Source of the DNA: Pseudomonas helleri
GTDB taxonomy: Bacteria > Pseudomonadota > Gammaproteobacteria > Pseudomonadales > Pseudomonadaceae
NCBI RefSeq assembly: GCF_009600315.1
Contig: NZ_WIWC01000037.1
Span: 1 to 51,885 of the forward strand
Reading direction: 5' to 3'
DNA length: 51,885 bases
The notes under the pieces: generated by a model
Seen by the model: the letters and a program-made list of their open reading frames with translations, nothing else
The model's database searches: none
Told to the model about the DNA's origin: nothing
Shown: one piece after another, positions 35,186 through 44,400 of the stretch
Numbering within the stretch: the stretch's first letter is position 1
Layout: each line of letters begins with the position of its first letter
Translations under genes and position numbers: made by a program

Positions 35186-35895
35186 GGGCGATTACTCTTG
35201 AGCTTATCCATTGCTAAAAACAGGGCACCCAATACTAAAGGCACTACAAACACTTGGTAAGCGCCCAGTCCTGCGCCTGCTAAAGGAGTGGCTACAAACC
35301 CTGCTATCGTCGCCAGTACAGGTCGCCACTTAGGCCATGACATGGCCGCCAACGCGGTAAAGTGTATCGGGAGTATCATACTTATCACACTTATTATCAT
35401 GGGATTCAAGTCCGTGCGCATAACATACCCGACACCTGTAAAAATAACCGCCACGGACAAACTGCTAATACCACATCCCAGATAGTAACGATAACTGTCC
35501 AACACTTTATCTTTGCGTGCGCTGGCTAATGTAAAGGTGGACACTGACAAGAGCTGAACGGAAAGTATCATTTTCATCAGCGATACCGACTTGAACTGCT
35601 CACACAACACTGACGACATAATCATAAAACGGAAATTAACTAACAGTGTAACTGCCACTAATGCCCACAGCCCTGCGTCCCCACCTGACTGGCCGATAAA
35701 AACTTGCAATGGTGCAGCATGAACCAACACCGTCATCATGACGGACTCAAAGAACGAAAAACCTGCTGACGCCAACAGCACGCCAATTGAGAAGAACATA
35801 AAGACAAAAGCAATACAGACAGGCGCTGAGTCAATGCATCCCTGTACGAAATCGTCTCTATCACGGCCGCGATTTTTATTGAACAATGCAAACAC
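35182..35895 (-). CDS. azlC: AzlC-type large subunit of amino acid exporter
   Basis: A 237-residue inner-membrane protein with about seven helices and AzlC features: the DSAPVCIAFVFMFFSIGVLLASAG opening region (about 22-45), VNFRFMIMS, and a helix-rich C-terminal half. The start is GTG at 35895 with AGGT eight bases upstream. It sits 94 bases after the TIM-barrel gene in the same direction. Confidence 0.87.
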   Translation of the reverse strand: MFALFNKNRGRDRDDFVQGCIDSAPVCIAFVFMFFSIGVLLASAGFSFFESVMMTVLVHAAPLQVFIGQSGGDAGLWALVAVTLLVNFRFMIMSSVLCEQFKSVSLMKMILSVQLLSVSTFTLASARKDKVLDSYRYYLGCGISSLSVAVIFTGVGYVMRTDLNPMIISVISMILPIHFTALAAMSWPKWRPVLATIAGFVATPLAGAGLGAYQVFVVPLVLGALFLAMDKLKSNRP

Positions 35896-35989
35896 TTGAA
35901 ATACCTGAGATATGAATCGTTAAATATTTATCTCAAACCCATCGCAGAGAGACAGTCCTCTTCAGTATCAGACGCCAAACGGGAGAGTA

Positions 35990-36838
35990 TTACGTTTCGC
36001 ATCCTAGGCGGTTTAGATAGGCCATGCTTTCTGACAGCACACTGCCTCGCGTTTCAAAACCCACCAAGCCTTGCCATTTATGTTTCTTTATACAGGACAC
36101 AAGACCCGAGTAATCCAACGTACCTTTCCCCAATGGGAAGTGCGAATCACGTTCGCCCTTATTATCGCTAAAGGACATGCCTACCATAGAACCGTGTAAC
36201 CGCTCGAAAACCTTGACTGGATCTCCGTCATTCACATGCGCATGTGACACATCAAAGAAAAATTTTAGTCCCGGCACGCTTTCAAGGACTTCTGCATATT
36301 CGTCTTCCGTCACACACACATAATAAAACGGGTGGAACCGCGTGTAATTACTCAAGTTCTCCAGCCATATCTCCACGTTTTGTTGACGGGCGTATTCAAC
36401 CAGCTCAGCCACGTTCTTGATCAACATCGACAACCCACTGCGCCGGGCTTCAATAACACGACGAGGCTCAACTATGCCGCCGCCATGGACAATGACGGGC
36501 GCACCACCTATTGCAGCGCTTAAATCCACTTCGCGTTTTATATACTCTAACGCCGCACGCCCCAACTCCGGAACGTCACTGCCTAGAGGGGCCTTAAAAT
36601 TACCGTGATAAATCGGTTTTACACCGACCTTTGCAATCGTCTCATTGAGCGTGCCAATACGCTGGCTATTCCAGTCACCGGGCCGTTCCCCAGGCAAACT
36701 TCCATCTATGTACCAATGACTGTAGCCTTGCTCAGCCGCCTTCAGAATGCCGTCTTCAGCTTTCAAATAATCTTGTTGCGCTGCCGCACTTATATATGAC
36801 GGCCAAGGCACTTGGCCCGCATGCTTAATGACATCCAC
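35990..36838 (-). CDS. sugar phosphate isomerase/epimerase-like TIM-barrel protein
   Basis: A 282-residue xylose-isomerase-like (AP_endonuc_2) TIM barrel. Metal-site candidates are Glu160 (WLENL), Asp196 and His199 (FDVSHAH), His233 (DSHFPLGKG) and Glu262 (GFETR). The His usually found in the HxxDN motif is Ser222 (SFSDN) here, so the metal site may be altered. Family members isomerise or epimerise sugars, inososes and hydroxypyruvate. The start is GTG at 36838 with GGAGAG seven bases upstream. It is the first gene of the azlCD/aminotransferase cluster. Confidence 0.83.
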   Translation of the reverse strand: MDVIKHAGQVPWPSYISAAAQQDYLKAEDGILKAAEQGYSHWYIDGSLPGERPGDWNSQRIGTLNETIAKVGVKPIYHGNFKAPLGSDVPELGRAALEYIKREVDLSAAIGGAPVIVHGGGIVEPRRVIEARRSGLSMLIKNVAELVEYARQQNVEIWLENLSNYTRFHPFYYVCVTEDEYAEVLESVPGLKFFFDVSHAHVNDGDPVKVFERLHGSMVGMSFSDNKGERDSHFPLGKGTLDYSGLVSCIKKHKWQGLVGFETRGSVLSESMAYLNRLGCET

Positions 36839-37296
36839 TGTTCAACTCTCCATTTTTATATATTCAACACTAACTTGCGCCCCGTAGCCAGGGCGAAACT
36901 CGCCATCAACCACCCGCTTTATTTAGCGCACGCAAAAAAACTTATCACTAAAATCCGCAAACACTAAGCACACAGCCACCATAAACGATCACTCTCAAAA
37001 ATAACCAACATCAAATAATACAAAATATGAGTGCACTTCATGTGCCCTTAAATCTCACTGCGCATTAACGGCCGGCCAGCTTGACACTTAAAAGCCACTT
37101 ACCTACTTAAGAAAACTTTCACACGTTTCTCTAATAACAACCCTACAAACAATACCAAGTTATCCAGCCCTCGCACACAAAAGTCACACAGCGCTATTGC
37201 CCCTAGATCGCCTGATATTTCGGTAATTTATTATTCTGAACCCTTGCGTCCGCACGGGCTCATATAACTACTACCTATTTACAAGGAAGACCAATC
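36839..37296. other. 458-base AT-rich non-coding region between accessory cluster and backbone
   Basis: This divergent intergenic stretch is unusually AT-rich for the window, with many short A and T runs. It holds no credible gene. It must carry the promoters of the TIM-barrel gene (minus) and the Gre-like gene (plus). A TTGACA at 37081 has no good -10 partner. No tRNA, att-like repeat or integrase was seen. Confidence 0.6.
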
Positions 37297-37791
37297 ATGA
37301 GTCGTGCTTTTGTAAATGAAGACAACGCTGCCGATCAGGCCAACACGCCCATCGAGCGCCACATCAGCGACCAGCCCAACCGGGTGACCGCCGAGGGGCT
37401 TGCCCTCCTGCAGTCCAAAGTCAGCGAGTTACAGCGCCAGCACAGTGAAGAATCTGCGCGCGGCGAGCAGGTCGATAAACAGCGAATAGCCGAGCTTGAA
37501 CGCGACTTGCGCTACTTTATTCAACGCGTGAAAACAGCCCAGGTTGTACCACCTGCCACATCAACGCAGGAGGTGCAGATTGGCAGTTGGGTGACGTTTG
37601 CCGATGAACACGGCGTTGAGCAGAGGGTACAACTGGTCGGCGAAGATCAGGCCGATGCTGCACATGGCCTCATCAATTGGGGCTCACCGCTGGGCCGCGC
37701 ATTGTTGGGCGCGCAGTTGGGCGATGAGGTGCTGTGGGTTCGACCTGCTGGTAACCTGCAGGTCGAAATCATCAGGATTGAACCGGCTTAA
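37297..37791 (+). CDS. GreA/GreB-like transcription elongation factor family protein
   Basis: A 164-residue protein with a predicted coiled coil (about 30-78, TAEGLALLQSKVSELQRQ onward) and a C-terminal FKBP-like GreA_GreB domain (about 90-164, IGSWVTFADEHG, INWGSPLGRALLGAQLGDEV). The N-terminal coil is shorter and different from the ~158-residue canonical GreA/GreB, so this is a paralogous family member that may bind RNA polymerase rather than the main cleavage factor. It ends in a TTAA overlap with convergent gdhA. Confidence 0.87.
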   Translation: MSRAFVNEDNAADQANTPIERHISDQPNRVTAEGLALLQSKVSELQRQHSEESARGEQVDKQRIAELERDLRYFIQRVKTAQVVPPATSTQEVQIGSWVTFADEHGVEQRVQLVGEDQADAAHGLINWGSPLGRALLGAQLGDEVLWVRPAGNLQVEIIRIEPA

Positions 37792-39125
37792 ACCACACCC
37801 TGTGCCAGCATGGCGTCAGCCACTTTGACGAAACCGGCAATGTTGGCGCCTTTAACGTAGTTGATGCGACCGTTCTCTTCACCGTAGTGCACACACGCAT
37901 GGTGAATGGACTGCATGATGTTGTGCAACTTGCTGTCCACCTCGCCCGCCGTCCACAGCAAACGCATGGCGTTCTGCGACATTTCCAGGCCGCTCACGGC
38001 CACACCACCAGCATTCGAAGCCTTGCCCGGCGCAAACAACGTACCCGCTTCAATAAACAGATCGACGGCCTCAAGGGTGGTCGGCATGTTCGCGCCTTCA
38101 GCCACGCACACGCAGCCATTGCGCAGCAACGTACGTGCCGCATCAGCATCGAGTTCGTTCTGGGTCGCGCAAGGCAGGGCAATGTCGCACGCCAGGTTCC
38201 ACGGGTGCTGGTCGGCCAGAAACTCCAGACCAAACTGTGTCGCCAATTCGCTGATACGGCCGCGCTTGACGTTTTTGAGCGCCATCAGTGCTTCCCACTG
38301 TTCTTCGCTTAAACCCGCTTCGCAGTACAGCGTGCCTTCAGAGTCAGACAGCGAAATCACTTTGCCGCCCAGATCCATCACTTTGCGTGCCGCGTACTGC
38401 GCCACGTTACCGGAACCGGAGATTGCAACCCGCTTGCCGTCAATTCGCTGACCGCTGCGTTTGAGCATTTCCTGAGCGAAGTACACACAGCCAAAACCGG
38501 TGGCTTCCGGACGAATCAAACTGCCACCGTAGCTCATGCCTTTGCCGGTCAGCACCGAGGTAAATTGATTACTCAGACGCTTGTATTGGCCGAACATAAA
38601 GCCGATTTCCCGTGCGCCGACACCGATATCGCCCGCAGGGACATCCACATCCGAACCAATATGACGATACAGCTCGCTCATAAACGCCTGACAGAAGCGC
38701 ATGACTTCTGCGTCGCTTTTGCCTTTAGGGTTGAAGTCCGAGCCACCCTTGCCGCCACCCATGGGCAACGAGGTCAGGGAGTTTTTGAAGGTCTGTTCAA
38801 AGGCCAGAAACTTCAGCACACCCAAGTTGACCGACGGGTGGAAGCGCAACCCGCCTTTATACGGGCCAATGGCGCTGTTCATCTGAATACGGAAACCGCG
38901 GTTGACCCGCACTTTGCCTTCGTCATCCACCCACGAGACACGGAACACAATGGCGCGCTCAGGTTCACAGATGCGTTCAAGAATGCCTGAGGTCAGGTAG
39001 TGCGGGTTGGCTTCAAGAAAAGGCCAAAGGCTGCGCAGTACTTCTTCCACAGCCTGGTGGAATTCTGGTTGGTCCGGGTCACGTTTTTTCAGGCGGGCAA
39101 GGAAGTGGTCGACGGATTCGATCAT
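37788..39125 (-). CDS. gdhA: NADP-specific glutamate dehydrogenase
   Basis: Assimilates ammonia by reductive amination of 2-oxoglutarate. The 445-residue hexameric type has the catalytic region PMGGGKGGSDFNPKG with Lys126 and a Rossmann motif GSGNVAQYAA near 236 for NADP(H). Monocistronic, with a REPIN-like element and the ettA terminator upstream and an overlapping convergent stop downstream. Confidence 0.96.
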   Translation of the reverse strand: MIESVDHFLARLKKRDPDQPEFHQAVEEVLRSLWPFLEANPHYLTSGILERICEPERAIVFRVSWVDDEGKVRVNRGFRIQMNSAIGPYKGGLRFHPSVNLGVLKFLAFEQTFKNSLTSLPMGGGKGGSDFNPKGKSDAEVMRFCQAFMSELYRHIGSDVDVPAGDIGVGAREIGFMFGQYKRLSNQFTSVLTGKGMSYGGSLIRPEATGFGCVYFAQEMLKRSGQRIDGKRVAISGSGNVAQYAARKVMDLGGKVISLSDSEGTLYCEAGLSEEQWEALMALKNVKRGRISELATQFGLEFLADQHPWNLACDIALPCATQNELDADAARTLLRNGCVCVAEGANMPTTLEAVDLFIEAGTLFAPGKASNAGGVAVSGLEMSQNAMRLLWTAGEVDSKLHNIMQSIHHACVHYGEENGRINYVKGANIAGFVKVADAMLAQGVV

Positions 39126-39321
39126 GGAAAAGTCTCGGCAAATTTGTTGTCGTTAGAAGGCGATTGGCCAGAACTTTATCAATTCATGTCGCACCGCGAC
39201 AGCGCAAAATGTCGCAGTTCTGAATTTAAATGGTGCTTTTATATAAATAGAGCTGATTTTATGGAGTTTTGCGCACTAAAAAAGGGATTGTTGTACCCAG
39301 TTTTGCACCATCGAAACCCAA

Positions 39322-39449
39322 TTCGTAGCAGCTGCCGAAGGCTGCGTCCGATTGCGAAGCGATCGCAAGGTTCGTATCCGCATACTCACAGAAACACTGC
39401 CTTTACGACGGCTTCGCCGCCGGAGGCAGCCTTCGGCAGCTGCTACGAA
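39322..39449. repeat. REPIN-like 128-bp inverted-repeat element (arm type 2)
   Basis: 29-bp arms (39322-39350 and 39421-39449; arm TTCGTAGCAGCTGCCGAAGG) match at 28 of 29 positions when complemented. The interior contains TTGCGAAGCGATCGCAAGG and TTTACGACGGCTTCGCCGCCGG. The latter is the inverted counterpart of the block in the 18307-18455 element, so both belong to one family with different arms. It lies between gdhA and ettA. Confidence 0.82.
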
Positions 39450-39468
39450 ATGAGGTCAGTGCCCCCAA

Positions 39469-39494
39469 CAAAAAACGGCGCCCGAAGGCGCCGT
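39469..39494 (-). terminator. intrinsic terminator after ettA
   Basis: On the minus strand, ACGGCGCC-TTCG-GGCGCCGT is followed by TTTTTT, about 20 bases past the ettA stop. Confidence 0.92.
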
Positions 39495-39512
39495 CTTGTG
39501 TTGCAACCGCCC

Positions 39513-41180
39513 TTACTGGGCCAGTTTTTTGTGACGCACACGGTGCGGCAAGGTGGCCGCTTCGCCAAGGCGCTTTTTACGGTCCGCTTCGTACTCGGTG
39601 TAGTTGCCTTCAAAGAAGATCGCTTGGGAATCGTCTTCGTACGCCAGGATGTGAGTCGCGACGCGGTCAAGGAACCACCGATCGTGAGAGATCACAATGG
39701 CGGCGCCCGGGAAGTCCAGCAGCGCTTCTTCCAGCGAACGCAAGGTCTCAACGTCAAGGTCGTTGGACGGTTCGTCGAGCAGCAACACGTTGGCGCCCTC
39801 TTTCAAGGTCAGGGCCAGGTGCAAGCGACCACGCTCACCACCGGACAGGTCCTTGACGAACTTCTGCTGATCGCCGCCTTTGAAGTTGAAACGACCCACA
39901 TAGGTACGCGACGGAATTTCATAGTTGCCGATGCGGATCACATCAGAACCATCGGAAATAGCCTGGAATACCGTTTTGCTGCCATCCAGGTCGTCACGGC
40001 TCTGGTCTACACAGGCCAGTTGCACGGTGTCGCCGATTTCAATGCTGCCCGAATCCGGCTGTTCTTTGCCCATCAGCATGCGGAACAGGGTCGATTTACC
40101 GGCACCGTTACCGCCGATCACGCCAACGATGGCGCCTTTAGGCATGGCGAACGACAGGTTGTCGATCAGCACGCGATCGCCGTAACCCTTGGAGACGTTT
40201 TTGAACTCGATAACCTTGTCACCCAGGCGCGGGCCGGCCGGGATGTAGATTTCGTTGGTCTCGCTGCGTTTCTGGAATTCCTGCGATTGCAGTTCTTCGA
40301 AACGTTGCAGACGTGCCTTGGATTTGGACTGCCGCGCTTTCGCGCCTTTACGAACCCATTCCAGCTCGTCTTTCATGGCCTTTTCATGGGCCGATTGCTG
40401 CTTGGATTCGGCAGCCAGACGGTCGGACTTGGCTTCAAGCCAACCCGAGTAGTTGCCTTCGTAAGGAATGCCCGCACCGCGGTCAAGTTCCAGAATCCAG
40501 CCCGCCACGTTGTCCAGGAAGTAACGGTCGTGCGTAATCGCAACCACGGTACCCGGGAAGTCGTGCAGGAAGTGCTCCAGCCAGGCCACCGAATCAGCGT
40601 CCAGGTGGTTGGTCGGTTCGTCGAGCAGCAGCATGTCCGGGGCCGACAGCAGCAGGCGGCACAGAGCCACACGGCGCTTCTCGCCACCCGACAGGTGCTC
40701 GACCTTGGCATCCCAAGCCGGCAAGCGCAGCGCATCGGCTGCGACTTCCAACTGGCGCTCAAGGTTGTGACCGTCGCTCGCTTGCAGGATGGCTTCGAGC
40801 TTGGCCTGTTCAGCGGCCAGCTTGTCGAAGTCGGCATCCGGGTCTGCGTACTCGGCATACACCTGATCCAGACGCGCCTGGGCGTCCTTGATCACGCTAA
40901 CGGCTTCTTCGACCACTTCGCGAACGGTTTTGCTTGGATCCAGTTGCGGTTCTTGTGGCAGATAGCCTATGTTCAGATCCGGCATTGGACGGGCTTCACC
41001 GTCAAACTCGGTGTCAACGCCAGCCATGATTTTCAACAGGGTGGATTTACCCGAACCGTTCAGACCGAGTACGCCGATCTTGGCGCCCGGAAAAAACGAC
41101 AGGGAGATGTTTTTCAGTATTTCCCGCTTCGGCGGAACAACTTTGCTCAGCCGATGCATGGTGAAAACGTATTGGGCCAT
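39513..41180 (-). CDS. ettA: energy-dependent translational throttle protein EttA (ABC-F)
   Basis: A ribosome-associated ABC-F ATPase that gates the first elongation step according to ATP/ADP. The 555-residue protein, the E. coli length, has two ABC domains: Walker A GLNGSGKST at 39-47 and LSGGEKRR in the first; GGNGAGKST and LSGGERGR in the second. The arm and linker region between them is present (RKGAKARQSKSKARLQR). The ATG at 41180 (MAQYVFTM) was chosen over an upstream in-frame start. Confidence 0.97.
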   Translation of the reverse strand: MAQYVFTMHRLSKVVPPKREILKNISLSFFPGAKIGVLGLNGSGKSTLLKIMAGVDTEFDGEARPMPDLNIGYLPQEPQLDPSKTVREVVEEAVSVIKDAQARLDQVYAEYADPDADFDKLAAEQAKLEAILQASDGHNLERQLEVAADALRLPAWDAKVEHLSGGEKRRVALCRLLLSAPDMLLLDEPTNHLDADSVAWLEHFLHDFPGTVVAITHDRYFLDNVAGWILELDRGAGIPYEGNYSGWLEAKSDRLAAESKQQSAHEKAMKDELEWVRKGAKARQSKSKARLQRFEELQSQEFQKRSETNEIYIPAGPRLGDKVIEFKNVSKGYGDRVLIDNLSFAMPKGAIVGVIGGNGAGKSTLFRMLMGKEQPDSGSIEIGDTVQLACVDQSRDDLDGSKTVFQAISDGSDVIRIGNYEIPSRTYVGRFNFKGGDQQKFVKDLSGGERGRLHLALTLKEGANVLLLDEPSNDLDVETLRSLEEALLDFPGAAIVISHDRWFLDRVATHILAYEDDSQAIFFEGNYTEYEADRKKRLGEAATLPHRVRHKKLAQ

Positions 41181-41460
41181 GGAGAACCTAGCGTCTGTGA
41201 CTGATGAATAAAGCGCGAGCAATGCCCGGATCAGGCCATAGCGGTCAGTCAGGGATTGATATGGATCAATACCTGCTCGCACAAAAAGCCTAAGTGTAGG
41301 AGATCGAATGCTCCCGCGTAACCGGCAAAGCTACCTGAATGCGCTGATCAGGGCAAACCAACCGACACCACAGAGCTGGCACTTTGCCACAACCCAAGGC
41401 ATGCTAGGCGTCCTCTGGGCGTAGGCTTATAGCCATACAGCCAAACCGCAGGATCACAGC

Positions 41461-44400
41461 TTGCCCAACGTCAACGCGTCAACGTCCACTCGCGCACCCA
41501 ACCCAGGCCAACGCACTGGCACGCCTGTGCGCGGTACGCTCAAAGGGGCACTGGCGACACTGGTGCTGCTGCTGCTGGGCTTGTTGTTCTGGTTGTTAAT
41601 TGAGCAATTCCAGGAAACGCTTCAGCAAGAGCGGCTTTGGAGTATTAATTACAGCGCGGATCTGGCTGACAACATCAGCCTGAATATGGCCCTCAGAGCC
41701 GAAATCGCGTTGAACCAGTTACCTCAGTACGAGCAGCCAACCACCCCGCGCCAGCAGCAAGCACTGGTCAATCGACTGCGCCAATCCTTGCCGTCCCTGC
41801 ATAGCCTTGCCTGGCTAACCCCGGGCGGTGAAGTGCTGATCGATAGCACAGGCATTAGCCCCGATGCCGCCTTCCTCGCTGACTGGATCAAATACCGTCA
41901 ACCCAACCACCGCACCGACGGTTATTACTACGCCAGCAACCGTGACGCCAGTCTTGCTTATTTATTGCTGAGTCAGCCCAGCGGCCCGACCAAGGGTTAC
42001 TGGCTGCTGCGCATGACCCCGGACTTGCTGCAAAACCTGACACGCCAGAGCGCCGCAGCCAACCGCCCGCAATGGCTGATTGAAAACATGCAAACCGGCA
42101 GAGTGCTCAGCCATAGCGACAAATCCGTTCGTCCGGGCTCAGCCATGACTTTGGCGGATAAGGAAGAGACCGTACTGCTGACGCCCTTGAGTCACAGCGA
42201 CTGGCAACTGCGGGGGTTGTTCAACGAACAGAAAACCCTTGAAGCTTTACTGCCCGGGCTGATTGGCAAGTGCCTGCTGGGCTTGCTGTTTTCATTACTG
42301 CCGATTGTCGCGCTGATGAACATGCGCCGCCGCCAACGTCAGTTACATGAAGGACGTCGGCGTTATCACGATATTTTTGAAGGCACCGGAGTGGCGCTGT
42401 GCGTGCTTGATCTGGCCAGCTTGCCGGGTTTTCTTGAGCGCGAAAAATTGAACAGTACAGACGCTCTGGCGCGCTGGCTGATCGCGAACCCGGCGCATTA
42501 CCCGTCATTATTTGAACAGTTGCGCATTACCGAAGTGAATCAGGTGGCCATGCACTTGTTGCAGGTCGAATCTGAAGAAGGCGCCTGGTTAAAACTGATT
42601 AACGGTTGCCCAAAAAACACTGCTGCGATTGGTTATCGGTTGATTGAAGCCGTAATAACCCATCAGCATCAGCTTGAGCTGGAAATTAAACTGAGTGATG
42701 CCAAGGGTGAAGACCAACACTTATGGCTGGTGGTTCGCGTCCCGGAGACCGAGCAGGACTATCACGCGGTCATTCTGAGCATTACCGACATCACCAGCCG
42801 CAAGCTGATTGAGTTATCCCTGCAAGAGCGAGAACGCTTCTGGTCCGAAGTCGTGCGCACCGTGCCTGACCACTTGTACGTTCAAGACGTAAATAGTCAG
42901 ATGATGATTTTCAGCAATCACCATCTGGGTTATAGCCTTGGCTACAACGACGTTGAATTGCACCAGATGGGCGCTTATTTCTGGGAAATCCTGCTGCACC
43001 CCGAGGACGCCGAACGTTACGAACAGCGGCGCATCCTGCAACGTGCCAACGCCTACAGCCAACTGTTGCAGTGCCAGTTGCGTTTTCGCCATCGTACGGG
43101 CATGTGGCGACGTTTTGATATACGCGAACAGGCCTTGACCCGTAACGCTCGCGACCAGGTCACGCGGATCATCGGGGTGGCCAAAGACATCACCGACCAG
43201 GTTGAAGCCAGCGAATCCTTACGCATGGCCGCCACCGTGTTCGAGCACTCGACCTCGGCCATCCTGATCACGGACCCTGACGGGTTTATCGTGCAGGCCA
43301 ACGAAGCCTTCAGCCGAGTCAGCGGTTACGCCGTGTCACAGGTACTTGATCAACTGCCCACCATGCTCACCGTGGACGAAGAACAGCAGGCGCACTTGCG
43401 CTACATCTTCAAACAACTCAGCCAGCATCGCTCATGGGAAGGCGAGGTGTGGCTCAAACGGCGCAACAGCGAGCACTATCCGGCGTGGGTCGGAATCACC
43501 GCGGTGCTGGATGATGAAGGCGATTTGGCCAGTTACGTGTGTTTCTTCAGCGACATCAGCGAACGCAAGGCCAGTGAACAGCGCATTCATCGATTGGCGT
43601 ATTACGACGCCCTGACTCATCTGCCGAACCGCACACTGTTTCAGGACCGACTGCACACGGCGTTGCAACAGGCCGAGCGGCACAAATCGTGGGTGGTATT
43701 GATGTTCCTCGACCTCGACCGTTTCAAGCCTATCAATGACTCGTTGGGGCATGCCGCAGGGGATCGCATGCTCAAAGCTATGGCCATTCGCTTGTTGGCC
43801 TGTGTTGGCGACGACGATACCGTGGCCCGCATGGGCGGGGACGAATTCACGTTACTGTTGGAGCCGCGCGATACCCGTGAGCTGGCCCTGAATCGGGCCG
43901 TGCATGTTGCCGAACAAATTCTCGCCAGCCTGGTGAAGCCTTTTGTCCTCGAAAGCCGCGAGTTCTTCGTGACAGCCAGTATTGGCATCGCCCTGAGCCC
44001 GCAGGATGGCAAAGAACTCAGCCAACTGATGAAGAACGCCGACACGGCGATGTATCACGCCAAGGAGCGCGGTAAAAACAACTTCCAGTTCTATCAGGCC
44101 GACATGAACGCCAGCGCGCTGGAGCGCCTCGAACTTGAGAGTGACTTGCGCCACGCGCTGGATCTGCAAGAGTTCATCCTCTATTACCAGCCACAATTCA
44201 GCGGCGACGGCAAACGCCTGACCGGGGTCGAAGCCTTGCTGCGCTGGAATCACCCGCGGCGCGGGCTAGTGCCGCCGGGGGACTTCATCCCGGTGCTGGA
44301 AGAATTGGGGCTGGTGGTCGAAGTGGGTGACTGGGTGCTGACAGAAGCCTGTCGACAGCTCAAACATTGGCACCAGACCAAAGTGCGGGTCCCTAAAGTG

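Noticed and set aside
33518..36838. Integrative element carrying the azlCD cluster
   Set aside because: No integrase, transposase, tRNA target or flanking direct repeats were found, so mobility cannot be claimed despite the AT-rich composition.
37081..37109. Promoter at TTGACA before the Gre-like gene
   Set aside because: The hexamer at the right distance (TACTTA) matches the -10 consensus at only two positions and the start would lie almost 200 bases upstream.
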